Shown here in pieces: positions 1-8,994 of a stretch of DNA of 64,000 nucleotides (positions are counted from its first letter, which is position 1; each line of letters opens with the position of its first letter). The notes beneath the pieces were generated by a model that was given only the letters and a program-made list of their open reading frames with translations, was not told the DNA's origin and did not search any database. Origin of the DNA: Salinilacihabitans rarus (lineage in GTDB: Archaea; Halobacteriota; Halobacteria; Halobacteriales; Natrialbaceae); the NCBI RefSeq assembly GCF_024296665.1, contig NZ_CP100762.1, forward strand, positions 806,001-870,000. Direction: 5' to 3'. The translations under genes were made by a program, and so were the position numbers.

Positions 1-1
1 T

Positions 2-2458
2 GTGACGCGCTCGGCAGGGCGTTCGAGCTACGGTGTTCACCGCTACGATTCCGAGAACGACGAGTGGATTGACCAGGACATCGATTCCAAATCCCAGCTC
101 GTCAAGTGGTTGTGCGCCCAGTTTGGCGTTGAAGACAAAGACGAACTGCAGAGCCTGTGGGAGTCGTGTATCGGCGTTCCGCAGACGCGGTTCCTCTCTG
201 ACTTCGCGCAGCGACCCGCCAGTCGGAAAGCGACGTTCGATGCGCTGCTGAACCTCGACGCGTACGAAGAGTCCTGGAATCGTCTCAAGGACATTCCGGA
301 CGCGATTGAACGGGAGGAGCAGAAGCTCCGTGAGGAGATAGCAGGGCTCACGAGTACGGTGCAGGACCTGCCAGACGAGCGGGCGAAAGCGGAATCGCTG
401 GCTGATGAGGTCGAATCAATCGAAGCCGAGATTGATCGGAAGACCGACGAGCTGGCTGAGAAAGAAGCGGAGCACGAAGAGTTAGAGGCCGTCCAGGACG
501 AAATCGAAAACCTCGAACAGGAAGTCCGGTCACAGGAGCAAGAGATCGAGGCGACCGAGGGAGAGCTGGAAACTGCTGAGCAGGAGCTTCGCGCCGCTCA
601 GAAAGCACAGGAAAAGTGTGAGGAGAACCGTGAGGGGTATCAGCGGCACGAGGAAGCGAGCGAGCGGCTGGACGAGCTAGAGGAACGAGAGAGCGAACGA
701 GACGCGCTTGCTGAGCAGAAAGCCGAACAGAAACAAGAGGTCTCGTCGGTCGAATTCGAGGTGAACCAGCTCGAAGACGACTTAGAGACGCTGCAATCGG
801 CGCAGGACACGCTGGAGGAGCGCGAGGACGAGAAACAGCGGTACGAGGAACTCGACGAGAAAATCAACTCGCTACAGCAACGTGAGGACGAGGTCGAGGA
901 ACTGCAGGACCAAATCGACGAGTTCGCTGGAGACATCGCCGAGAAGCAAGCGGAGGTCGAGTCGCTCGAAGCGAAAGTCGAGGCCATCGAGGAAGAGTGG
1001 GAGGCGACGACGCATCCGGAAGAACTCGACGACGAGATTAACCAGCGGAAGGCGCGTCGACAGCAACTGCAGAACGAACGGGAACGACTCGAAGAGCAGT
1101 TGGAACGGTTACGAGATACGGATGTGGATGCGCCGTGTCCAACGTGTGACCGGCCACTGAAGGAAGAACACCGGTCGGACGCAATCGACCAGCGCGAAGA
1201 ACGGATCGAAGCCATCGCCACAGAACGTGCGGAGTTCAGCGAGGAACTCTCCGATCTGCGTGACCGTCGGGAGGAAGCGCGAGACGTCAAGCGACGCGCC
1301 GACAAGCTCCCGGTCCACCGTGAGAAGATCGAGTCGTTGGAAGCAGAGATCGAGGACCTCCAGTCAGAGAAGTCGGAGACGAAGGAGACGCTAGAGGGCC
1401 TCGAAGAGGAACTGGCGGAACTGCCAGAGCTCGAAGCAGAGCGAGAGGAACTGCAGGAAGCGCATGACGAATACGAGACTGCGGAGTTCCGAGTGCAGGA
1501 GCACGCGGACGTCCCTGACGAATTAGAGGAGAAACGCGCAGAGCTTGAGGCTGCCAACTCGCAGTTGGAGGACATCAACGACGAGTTGGCGGAATACGAA
1601 GGGCTGGACGAGAAACTGTCTGAGGTCAAAGAGACACTGGAGGAGACCGAGTCGGCGCATCAGACGTACATCGAGCACAAGCAACAGGCGTCTCAGGTAG
1701 AGGAGCGGCAACAGGCCGTTGACGAGACGGAAGCGGAACTGGCCGAGCTCAAAGAGGCTCTCGACGAGACGGAAGCCGAACTCGAAGAGACGAGAGCAGC
1801 GTTCGACGAGGAGCGGCTTCAGACGCTTGAGTCGGACATCGATGACCTCAAAGGCGAGATACAGCGGGCGAAAGGATCCCTGGGTGAGAAGAAAGAGAGC
1901 CTCCGCGAGGCACGCGGGGAGATCGAGCGTCTGGAGGCGAAGTTAGAGGAGCGGCAGGAGACGCTCCAACAGTTGAAGGAGTTGAAAGCTGATCAGCAGT
2001 TCGCGGACTGGGTCCGGGAGAACGTTCGGGAGGCCGGGCCGAAGATGCGAGAAATCATCACCGACCGGATTGGGGCGCGGGCCAACGAGTTGTTCCGGAC
2101 GATCCGCGGTGCGTCTGCCGAGACGCTTGAGTGGACGAGTGACTACGAGATCGTCGTTCACGACGCGGACGTGACGAAATCGTTCTCGACGCTGAGCGGC
2201 GGTGAGAAGATGGCAGCCGCGCTCGCAGTGCGGCTCGCCATCCTCGAACAACTCGCATCCGTCGGTGTCGCGTTCCTGGACGAACCGACGGCGAACCTCG
2301 ACCGGGAGAAGAAACGAAACCTGGTCTCGCAGCTGAAGCAACTGGATAGTTTCGAGCAGCTCACCGTCATCAGTCACGACGAGACGTTCGATTCGATGAC
2401 GGACTACACCATCTCGGTGACGAAAGACCGGCAGACGTCGGAGGTGACGGTGAATTAA
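2..2458 (+). CDS. Rad50-like SMC ATPase, 5' truncated by window edge
   Basis: This is the C-terminal 818 residues of a Rad50/SMC-type ATPase that would tether or resect DNA ends together with a nuclease. Two long Glu/Arg-rich coiled coils flank a zinc hook, Cys-Pro-Thr-Cys, at residues 379-382 of the visible part. The C-terminal lobe carries the ABC signature LSGGEK (731-736) and Walker B FLDEPT (758-763). The Walker A lobe must lie upstream of the window, where an Mre11-like partner would also be expected. The stop overlaps the next ATG by one base (TAATG), so the gene is coupled to nurA. Base composition is less GC-rich than the core genes further right. The family call is firm; whether it is the chromosomal Rad50 or a defence paralogue is open, and context favours the latter. 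Confidence 0.88.
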   Translation: MTRSAGRSSYGVHRYDSENDEWIDQDIDSKSQLVKWLCAQFGVEDKDELQSLWESCIGVPQTRFLSDFAQRPASRKATFDALLNLDAYEESWNRLKDIPDAIEREEQKLREEIAGLTSTVQDLPDERAKAESLADEVESIEAEIDRKTDELAEKEAEHEELEAVQDEIENLEQEVRSQEQEIEATEGELETAEQELRAAQKAQEKCEENREGYQRHEEASERLDELEERESERDALAEQKAEQKQEVSSVEFEVNQLEDDLETLQSAQDTLEEREDEKQRYEELDEKINSLQQREDEVEELQDQIDEFAGDIAEKQAEVESLEAKVEAIEEEWEATTHPEELDDEINQRKARRQQLQNERERLEEQLERLRDTDVDAPCPTCDRPLKEEHRSDAIDQREERIEAIATERAEFSEELSDLRDRREEARDVKRRADKLPVHREKIESLEAEIEDLQSEKSETKETLEGLEEELAELPELEAEREELQEAHDEYETAEFRVQEHADVPDELEEKRAELEAANSQLEDINDELAEYEGLDEKLSEVKETLEETESAHQTYIEHKQQASQVEERQQAVDETEAELAELKEALDETEAELEETRAAFDEERLQTLESDIDDLKGEIQRAKGSLGEKKESLREARGEIERLEAKLEERQETLQQLKELKADQQFADWVRENVREAGPKMREIITDRIGARANELFRTIRGASAETLEWTSDYEIVVHDADVTKSFSTLSGGEKMAAALAVRLAILEQLASVGVAFLDEPTANLDREKKRNLVSQLKQLDSFEQLTVISHDETFDSMTDYTISVTKDRQTSEVTVN

Positions 2459-3723
2459 TGCCGATTGACAAACGCGGGGTCGCCACTGAGTTAGAGGCCA
2501 ACGTCGAGACGATAGAAGCGTACCTGGAAGACGACTCTGGAATCGTCGAACGCTACCAGGACGCGTTCCAGCGCCTCCCTGACGAGTGGACGAGCGGGGA
2601 GATACGGGCGGCCTTACAGGACGTGTCGTATCCGGGCGCGCACCCGACAGACGCGTTCGATGACGCGACCAGCATCATCGTCCCGCACGACGAGAGTGAC
2701 GAGTGGGAGAATCACGAGGAGGTCAACGAGTGGGCACGGAGCATCGTCCGCGACATCCCCGTGATGGCCGTCGACGGATCCCAGTTACCGCCGACGACGC
2801 AATTCAACGTTCCTCTCGCGTACGTACAGTCGGCGTGGGCGGTGAATCACCACCACGCAGAAGGGCGGCTCGACCGAGGTGTCGAGGGTCGGTTGCTCAC
2901 CCCTGACGAAGTGACGCAGGAATCGGACGACGGCGACTATCGGTTCGTCGACTCACAACTCGTCGGCCATCATCGCTACGAACACGAGGGACAGCTCCTG
3001 ATCGAGAAGTTGTCGGATCTGGCCGCTGCCCGAGATGCGGGCGATATCGAACACACGCCAGTCGTGTTCTACGACGGGCCGTTGATCGCGTCGTTTGCGA
3101 ATCCATTAAAGCCTGAAACCCGGGATCGATACCTCTCGACGCTGAGTCGAGTGATTGCCGCGAGTCAACATCACGAAATCCCGCTGGTGGGGTACGTTGC
3201 TGGGTCGAGCGCAACGGAACTGGTGAAGATGACGCGCCTCCTCTGGCGTGAGGAGTTCGAAGATGATCGCGTCATCCCAGACGCGCACGTGCTGACAGAG
3301 TTGATGAGCCCCTGGGGAGACACGACACTCCCGTTCATCTCGAAACGCGACGGGAGTATCGACGCCTTACAGGCAACCTACGAGGGTGAGTCGTACGAGT
3401 TCCGCGACGACATCCTGTTCTCATACCTGAATGTGCCGCCAGGCGCTGGGCTTGACCGTATCGAGTTCCCTGGGTGGCTGTGTCGAAGCGACGGCCCGGC
3501 CGAGTACGAGTCGATGTACGAGTACACCGTCGAGATCGTCCGCGCAGAGGCCGGTATCGGGCGCGGTTACCCGGAAATTCTCCAGCAGGTGGACAGCGAT
3601 GCGGTGCTGGATCACCAGGACCGCCAGCAGTTCCACCGAGTCGTACAGCGCTGGGCCGAATCGAACGACGTCCCGTTGGAATGGAACGCCAAAGCACTGA
3701 GCAAGGAACTCCGCCGCCGATGA
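2458..3723 (+). CDS. nurA: NurA-domain nuclease
   Basis: The product (421 residues) looks like NurA, the nuclease that works with the HerA pump to resect DNA ends. The family's metal-binding aspartates are visible in VDGSQ (Asp106) and in FYDGP (Asp206), and the stretch after the second one is a normal NurA core. It starts at an ATG overlapping the stop of the Rad50-like gene and ends in ATGA overlapping a 26-codon ORF, so the operon appears translationally coupled. In hyperthermophilic archaea nurA and herA are classically linked to mre11 and rad50. Here the same set sits with a methyltransferase and a phospholipase D-like protein, which suggests a defence role. Confidence 0.82.
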   Translation: MPIDKRGVATELEANVETIEAYLEDDSGIVERYQDAFQRLPDEWTSGEIRAALQDVSYPGAHPTDAFDDATSIIVPHDESDEWENHEEVNEWARSIVRDIPVMAVDGSQLPPTTQFNVPLAYVQSAWAVNHHHAEGRLDRGVEGRLLTPDEVTQESDDGDYRFVDSQLVGHHRYEHEGQLLIEKLSDLAAARDAGDIEHTPVVFYDGPLIASFANPLKPETRDRYLSTLSRVIAASQHHEIPLVGYVAGSSATELVKMTRLLWREEFEDDRVIPDAHVLTELMSPWGDTTLPFISKRDGSIDALQATYEGESYEFRDDILFSYLNVPPGAGLDRIEFPGWLCRSDGPAEYESMYEYTVEIVRAEAGIGRGYPEILQQVDSDAVLDHQDRQQFHRVVQRWAESNDVPLEWNAKALSKELRRR

Positions 3724-3800
3724 CAAACGAGATCACCATCAAGACGACTGACGCACCGCTCGCTCGACCACCACGCAGCACTACGGAGGTGACCCTATGA
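3720..3800 (+). CDS. 26-residue micro-ORF between nurA and the HAS-barrel gene
   Basis: A 26-codon reading frame starts at an ATG overlapping the nurA stop (ATGA) and ends in a TGA that overlaps the ATG of the next gene in the same way. The peptide begins MTNEITIKTTDAPLARPP. It has no recognisable domain, signal or membrane segment. The double four-base overlap is the pattern expected of a translated link in a coupled operon. It may instead be a vestigial reading frame whose only job is to carry ribosomes across the gap. No function is assigned. Confidence 0.45.
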   Translation: MTNEITIKTTDAPLARPPRSTTEVTL

Positions 3801-4462
3801 CAGAATCAGCGACAGACTCGGACAGCCCGGATCTCGATTCGTGTGTCCGGATTGGGAGCATCGTTTCCTCGAACAGCCATCTCGACTACGTCGTCGAGAT
3901 TTTCAAAGAGCGTGACTGTGACCGGCCGCCAGAGCTCCACGAGCGCGAGTTCGGGCAACCCGTGTTCATCAAGAAAGTCATCGATGGCACGGAACACGCG
4001 GTCATGGGCGTAATCTATGACACGAAACTCGTTGATCCTGACCAAGGCCGCACTGGTCCGCGGCTAGCCCAAGACGACCAAGCCCAGTTCACGCCGGGAT
4101 ACATCGAGGAGCGAACGACCCTCGCAGGCGTAGCGTTACTCGGGACAGCCGTCATCACCGACGACCGAACAATCACGGATCCAACCCACCGGATGCCGCG
4201 GTGGACCTTAGAGGTCGACGACACCGTCTACCAGTGCCCGGACGAGGTGACAGTCTCCTTCCACACCGTCGACGAGCAAATCCAACTGGCCTACCTTGAC
4301 CGACTCGTCGATATCGCGGGTGACCTTGGTGCGGAAGTCATCGTCGCCCTCATCGACCGGCTCCGGGGGATGCTCCCCGAGGATGACCCGAACCAGCGAG
4401 TGCTGGACGTGGTGGAACAGAACATCGAGTGGCAGGCCCACGAGCGCCGGGGGGTGGTCTGA
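3797..4462 (+). CDS. HAS-barrel-like protein, HerA partner
   Basis: This 221-residue protein has an N-terminal segment (IGSIVSSNSHLDYVVEIF, about residues 15-32) followed by a beta-rich stretch resembling the HAS barrel that precedes HerA ATPase domains. The C-terminal third (residues about 155-221) looks helical and charged. I see no ATPase or nuclease motif. Its stop overlaps the herA ATG (TGATG), so it is made with HerA. A likely role is an accessory or docking subunit of the HerA ring, inferred only from position and barrel-like sequence. The family match is by eye and moderate. Confidence 0.55.
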   Translation: MTESATDSDSPDLDSCVRIGSIVSSNSHLDYVVEIFKERDCDRPPELHEREFGQPVFIKKVIDGTEHAVMGVIYDTKLVDPDQGRTGPRLAQDDQAQFTPGYIEERTTLAGVALLGTAVITDDRTITDPTHRMPRWTLEVDDTVYQCPDEVTVSFHTVDEQIQLAYLDRLVDIAGDLGAEVIVALIDRLRGMLPEDDPNQRVLDVVEQNIEWQAHERRGVV

Positions 4463-6105
4463 TGCCCCGGAAGCAATCGGTCGTCGGCACCGTCGCCGGA
4501 CCTGGAGAGGATCCGAACGAGTTTGTCTTCGTCACCCCGGCGGACAAATCCATCAAAACGGGGGAATTCATCACCTACACGGTTTCCGTCGACGGGGAGA
4601 ACCGGTCGGTGTTCGCCCGCGTGACGAACCGCGAATTGATTCGCGGACTCCCGGACGGCTTCCTCGCAGACCCGGAAGTCGGTCCAGATACCGTCGCAGC
4701 AACGCTCGGCGTGCAGACCGACGACACCGAACTGTACCGACTCAGGGCGACGGTCATCGGGTACTACGACACCGACATGACCACGTTCGCCAATCCGCGA
4801 CAGCTCCCGTCTCCGGGAACGCCCTTGTCGATTGCACCTGATCAGCAGCTCGAAACCGTTCTTCCGAACCTCGGGTGTGAGACGGACAGGGCAGACGTGA
4901 CCGAGCTGGACGGAACTGCGTACCTCGGCTGGCTATTGAATCGGTCGCCCGAAGCGACGAACATCCACGTTCCGATCAAGGAATTCGCCTCGACGCACCT
5001 GGCGATTCTCGCATCCACGGGCAGCGGGAAATCGTACACAGCGTCCGTGTTGATTGAGGAGATGATGCGTCCGAGCTCCCGTGCATCCCTGCTCGTATTC
5101 GACCCGCACGGAGAGTATGATACTCTCGCAGAAATGCAGGGTGACGAAGCGTTCCAGGGCGAGGACGGATACGAACCAGAGGTCGTCTACTACGACCCCG
5201 AGCGGCTTCGCGTACGCATTTCGGAACTGGACATTGGCGATGTTATGGCCGTCTTGGACAATCCGAGTAACCGAATGCAAGAGCGACTGTCGACGGCATG
5301 GCGCGCGATGCAGCGACAGGAGAGTCGGACGTGGGGCGTCGATGAACTCATCGCTGAGATGCACCGAATATACGACGACGATGACGCGAGTGTCGGTGCA
5401 CTAGAGTGGCGGCTCCGCCGCTCGATAGAGCGGAACGATCTATTCCACCCTGAAGACAACGTCCCACTGGACGAAATCGTGGACCCTGGCCAGTGTACCG
5501 TCCTGCAGATGGATACGCTGGATCGGTGGAACCAGCAACTCATCACGACCGTGCTCCTGCGACGGATGTACCGGGAACGTCTCGATGCCGTCCGAGACCG
5601 CGACTCCCAGATCGAGCACCCGATCTTCGCGCTGTTCGAAGAGGGGCATCGGTTCGCACCGGCCTCGGGTGACGCCCCCTCGCTAGATATTATGCGTACG
5701 ATCACGTCCGAGGGGCGCAAGTTCGGATTCGGGCTGGGAATCATCAGTCAACGTCCTTCAAAGATCGATCAGGACGTGCTGTCGCAGTGTGGCACACAGA
5801 TTTCGATGCAAATCAAGAACCCGAACGACCAAGACGCGATCAAGAACTCTGTCGAGGCGGCAGGTGAAGATGTACTCCGCGAGTTACCCGGCCTGACGCC
5901 CGGACAAGCGGTCGTCTCTGGTGACGCGATGAACACGCCAGCGCTGATTCAAGTCCGGCGTCGACACACATCTCACGGGGCAGAGAGTCAGGACGTCATC
6001 AATGCTTGGCGTGAGGCGTACGATCAGCGCCAGCGTGAACCAACCCATTCGGAGTCCGCTGACTTCGGTGAGGGAGATTCGACGGGGGTACAGAGTCTTG
6101 ATTGA
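4462..6105 (+). CDS. herA: HerA-type DNA-pumping ATPase
   Basis: The product (547 residues) is a hexameric FtsK/HerA-superfamily DNA translocase. An N-terminal HAS barrel (residues about 5-60) precedes Walker A ASTGSGKS (184-191), then FDPHGEY. The Walker B region IFALFEEGHRF begins at residue 388, and the conserved SQRP with its presumed sensing Arg is at 429-432. I chose the internal ATG overlapping the preceding stop, because the upstream in-frame ATG lies deep inside the previous gene. HerA feeds DNA to NurA in known archaeal pairs. Here the ring probably works with the Rad50-like and NurA proteins of the same operon. About 100 bases separate it from the next gene, with no clear promoter. 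Confidence 0.9.
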   Translation: MPRKQSVVGTVAGPGEDPNEFVFVTPADKSIKTGEFITYTVSVDGENRSVFARVTNRELIRGLPDGFLADPEVGPDTVAATLGVQTDDTELYRLRATVIGYYDTDMTTFANPRQLPSPGTPLSIAPDQQLETVLPNLGCETDRADVTELDGTAYLGWLLNRSPEATNIHVPIKEFASTHLAILASTGSGKSYTASVLIEEMMRPSSRASLLVFDPHGEYDTLAEMQGDEAFQGEDGYEPEVVYYDPERLRVRISELDIGDVMAVLDNPSNRMQERLSTAWRAMQRQESRTWGVDELIAEMHRIYDDDDASVGALEWRLRRSIERNDLFHPEDNVPLDEIVDPGQCTVLQMDTLDRWNQQLITTVLLRRMYRERLDAVRDRDSQIEHPIFALFEEGHRFAPASGDAPSLDIMRTITSEGRKFGFGLGIISQRPSKIDQDVLSQCGTQISMQIKNPNDQDAIKNSVEAAGEDVLRELPGLTPGQAVVSGDAMNTPALIQVRRRHTSHGAESQDVINAWREAYDQRQREPTHSESADFGEGDSTGVQSLD

Positions 6106-6207
6106 GCGAGATCGGCGGTTCGAGACAGCCGCTGCGGAGCGTGACTCCTGTCGAGACACCGTGAGCAGAACGAGCGTCCCACGTATCGAGTAAACACAGT
6201 CAGGACA

Positions 6208-8499
6208 ATGGATGAGATAACAGCGAAGATTTCGTTCGATAAGTACGCTGATATGCCGGAGTTCTACGGGTCCGGCGAGGCGGGGTATCGGTTAGCGATG
6301 GTGAAAAAGCGCGAAGACTTTCTCGACCTGTTCGAGGGAGCCCGCCACGTAGATGCGGTAACGTACGCTGAGACACCGGAACTCATGGTTCGGATGCTGA
6401 CCGAGTACGACATCGATTCGCTCGACGTGCTGGTCGGGAATGCTAACGACTACGCCAATCAGGTCAACGATGTCTCAACCGCGCGGTCGCTCGTTCAGCT
6501 CCGGCAGGACGACCGGCTGACTGTTCGACTGAAGAATCGGAAGATCGTCCACTCAAAGATGTACCGTATCGTCATGCCGGACGATACGGTGAAGCTCGTT
6601 CATGGGTCTGCGAACCTGTCCGTCAACTCGTGGGAGTACCACACGAACCAGATCTCGATCATCACCACTGAGGTCGGGACGGAGCTTGATGAGGAGTTTG
6701 CAGCGTTTATCGACGAGTACCGAGAACGCTACAGTAGCCAAACGCTTCTTGACGGGCTGGTCGAAGCCATCGAAGACGCAGATACTCCCGAAGAGCGCGA
6801 AAACCGCATCGAGTACTGGGTCGGGTCAGGAGATTTAGACGTGAGCGATACGGCCGCGCTCAACCAAGACGCGACGGAGGACCTGAAAGAGATCGCAGAT
6901 CGAGTAACGGCAGCAGTCGATGACCCTGAGGAAGCGGATGAAACAGTCGCATTCGTCGATGAGCCGGAAAAGGCCGACCGGACCGTCGTCAAACCAGATG
7001 GATCGGGTGACGACGATGACACAGATCCGAACGACCCTTCGGAAGCAGAGAGCGACAGCGAGGAATCACCCGATGTGGGACTCGTCGAATCAGACCACGA
7101 AACGGCCCTTACCAAGACGTTAGACCGACCCCGGGTTCGGACGCCGGAGAAGAAAATCCGAATGGGGACCAGTAAAGTGGACAGAGACGTCGCCGACGAG
7201 TTCAGCTCTACGCTCCGTTCTCGCGGTGCGACTGTCGAGGATCATAGTATTACAGCGCCGCTGAGCGCCTACAACAACCAAGTTCGGGAATCAACGGAAA
7301 TCCCCACTATGTCCGTCGTCCCTGAAGCCGAGCAGGTGATCATCGGCGATGATGAGGACCTAATCTTAGTCGCTACGGATCCGCCGACCCCCGAGGTTCT
7401 GGACCATTGCCTCGATACTATCGAGTCCTACGTCGAGACGGTGGAAAACCACGGGTACACCCAGACACCGACCGCCGTAATGGCCCAGATGTACGAAGCG
7501 TTCCTCTACGGCTTCTGGGCTCCGTTCGCCAACCAATACGCCGAGGCGCTCTCGTCCCCATCGCGGACCCTCGACAACGTCCTGCAGCACCTGTACATCG
7601 AAGGGAACAGCGACGCCGGAAAAGACAAACTCACCGAATACATCCTCCGGCTGGTTTCGGACAACACAGTCATCTCCGGAGTTGATGCAGACGACGTGGG
7701 TGTTGATGAGATTCGCGGAGTTCGGGAGTGGGACACCTGTTTCCCGTACGCGATTATCGACGCAGAGAAGGGCAAGATCGAGGGGTGGAGCCCGATCCGA
7801 AACTACTGGGGTGATTGGACGCCGACCAGTGTCGATCAGCCGTGTCTGATTTTCACGACCAACGATTCACTACCGAAATCGGAGTTCCGGAACCGAATGA
7901 AGATTCTCAGTATGGGCGTGTCATTCCCCTCGAACCCAGAGGATCCTGGGTTCCATGCGGCGCAAGACGATCTCGCAGAAGTGTTAGAGCGGGAAAACCC
8001 GATATTCAGCTACGTGGCTCGCCGGATGCTAGCAGAGCAGCCGTGGACCGAAGGCAATGGCACCGTGGAAGACGTCCGCCAGATCTTCTGTGACTTCTAC
8101 GAGGAGGCGGGTCGAGAACCTCCGGAGTACTTCCCTGCTAACGAGCCAGCGGAGCAGATGTACGATACAGGGCGGCTCAAATGGCAGCGCGACATCCAAG
8201 GTGGTCGTGTCGAGTTCGAATCAGAACCCGATGGCATGAACGCTGATTTCGACCGGGAGGATTGGGAGGTCTACGACTACGAGAAACGACTGGACAAGCG
8301 GTTTATGTCCGATAAATCCGGGACGAGTGTCTACATCGGAGCACCGGAAGATTTCGCTGAATGGGTTGGTTACTCAGTGGACGAACTCCTCGATGGACCC
8401 GCAGAAAATGGTGAGGTCACCAACCAGCCGGCAGAATCAAACGAAACTCCCGATGAAGCAGACTCACCTGGCTTCTTCCGACGACTACTCGGCAGCTGA
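6208..8499 (+). CDS. PLD-family nuclease domain fused to SF3-like ATPase
   Basis: This 763-residue protein joins two activities. Residues about 1-180 form a phospholipase D-type domain with one HxK motif (HSKMY, His115, Lys117) followed by GSANLS at 133-138, as in PLD nucleases, which dimerise to complete the site. Residues about 200-310 are an acidic Asp/Glu/Ser linker. The C-terminal half has a P-loop GNSDAGKDKLT (Gly466, Lys472) and CLIFTTNDSLPK from residue 546, an arrangement like that of SF3/D5 helicase-type ATPases, including an Arg-rich segment just after. An energy-dependent nuclease or DNA remodeller is the simplest reading. It follows herA in the same direction. The PLD call is firm, while the ATPase subclass is a judgement by eye. 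Confidence 0.75.
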   Translation: MDEITAKISFDKYADMPEFYGSGEAGYRLAMVKKREDFLDLFEGARHVDAVTYAETPELMVRMLTEYDIDSLDVLVGNANDYANQVNDVSTARSLVQLRQDDRLTVRLKNRKIVHSKMYRIVMPDDTVKLVHGSANLSVNSWEYHTNQISIITTEVGTELDEEFAAFIDEYRERYSSQTLLDGLVEAIEDADTPEERENRIEYWVGSGDLDVSDTAALNQDATEDLKEIADRVTAAVDDPEEADETVAFVDEPEKADRTVVKPDGSGDDDDTDPNDPSEAESDSEESPDVGLVESDHETALTKTLDRPRVRTPEKKIRMGTSKVDRDVADEFSSTLRSRGATVEDHSITAPLSAYNNQVRESTEIPTMSVVPEAEQVIIGDDEDLILVATDPPTPEVLDHCLDTIESYVETVENHGYTQTPTAVMAQMYEAFLYGFWAPFANQYAEALSSPSRTLDNVLQHLYIEGNSDAGKDKLTEYILRLVSDNTVISGVDADDVGVDEIRGVREWDTCFPYAIIDAEKGKIEGWSPIRNYWGDWTPTSVDQPCLIFTTNDSLPKSEFRNRMKILSMGVSFPSNPEDPGFHAAQDDLAEVLERENPIFSYVARRMLAEQPWTEGNGTVEDVRQIFCDFYEEAGREPPEYFPANEPAEQMYDTGRLKWQRDIQGGRVEFESEPDGMNADFDREDWEVYDYEKRLDKRFMSDKSGTSVYIGAPEDFAEWVGYSVDELLDGPAENGEVTNQPAESNETPDEADSPGFFRRLLGS

Positions 8500-8956
8500 C
8501 TCACGGTACATACTTCACCACTACTGAGCAGGATAGCTGACTGTACTTGACATCACCTTCAGTTCGGTAAGTAACCCGGCTCGATTCCCAATAGGAGTGC
8601 GTTGTCTGTCCATCCGGAATGAGTTGAATGGGGCGAATTTTCCTGCCGGAGTAGGTGACTCTCAGCCATCCGACACCCATCATATCTATTACCTGAATAG
8701 GGAACGGGGGGTGTCCAGAATTATTTGAGGCCTACAGCCGATCTCAAGCAGTATCTTCGGACAGCCCCACGGGGTGTGTCCAGAAAAACCCGACAGATGA
8801 ATATCAGAAGATTTCGATTCTACATCAGGCGATTCCGAACATTTCATTGCGGCCCTGCGTAGGACAGACGCCCCGTCGGAGAATGTGGCATAATTTCGCG
8901 TCGATTTTCGCTTTAGAACTGGGTAAATTGGGGGATTCGGGGGTTAGAGGGCTGAG
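8500..8956. other. 457-base intergenic region before the methyltransferase
   Basis: I see no convincing gene here. A ten-base direct repeat, GTGTCCAGAA, occurs at 8711 and 8776, each time after a run of G. Short open frames exist on both strands but match nothing I recognise. The region may be a decayed insertion or simply a long regulatory gap separating the HerA group from the methyltransferase. Confidence 0.4.
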
Positions 8957-8964
8957 TTTTAAAA
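8957..8964 (+). promoter_or_regulatory. TATA-like box of the methyltransferase gene
   Basis: The element TTTTAAAA stands 31-38 bases before the ATG, the usual archaeal distance for a short-leader transcript, and sits inside the palindrome GTTTTAAAAC. It implies that the methyltransferase has its own promoter and is not merely read through from the upstream operon. Confidence 0.5.
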
Positions 8965-8994
8965 CGGGGTGGCTCATGAAGCCGAAGCACTCCG

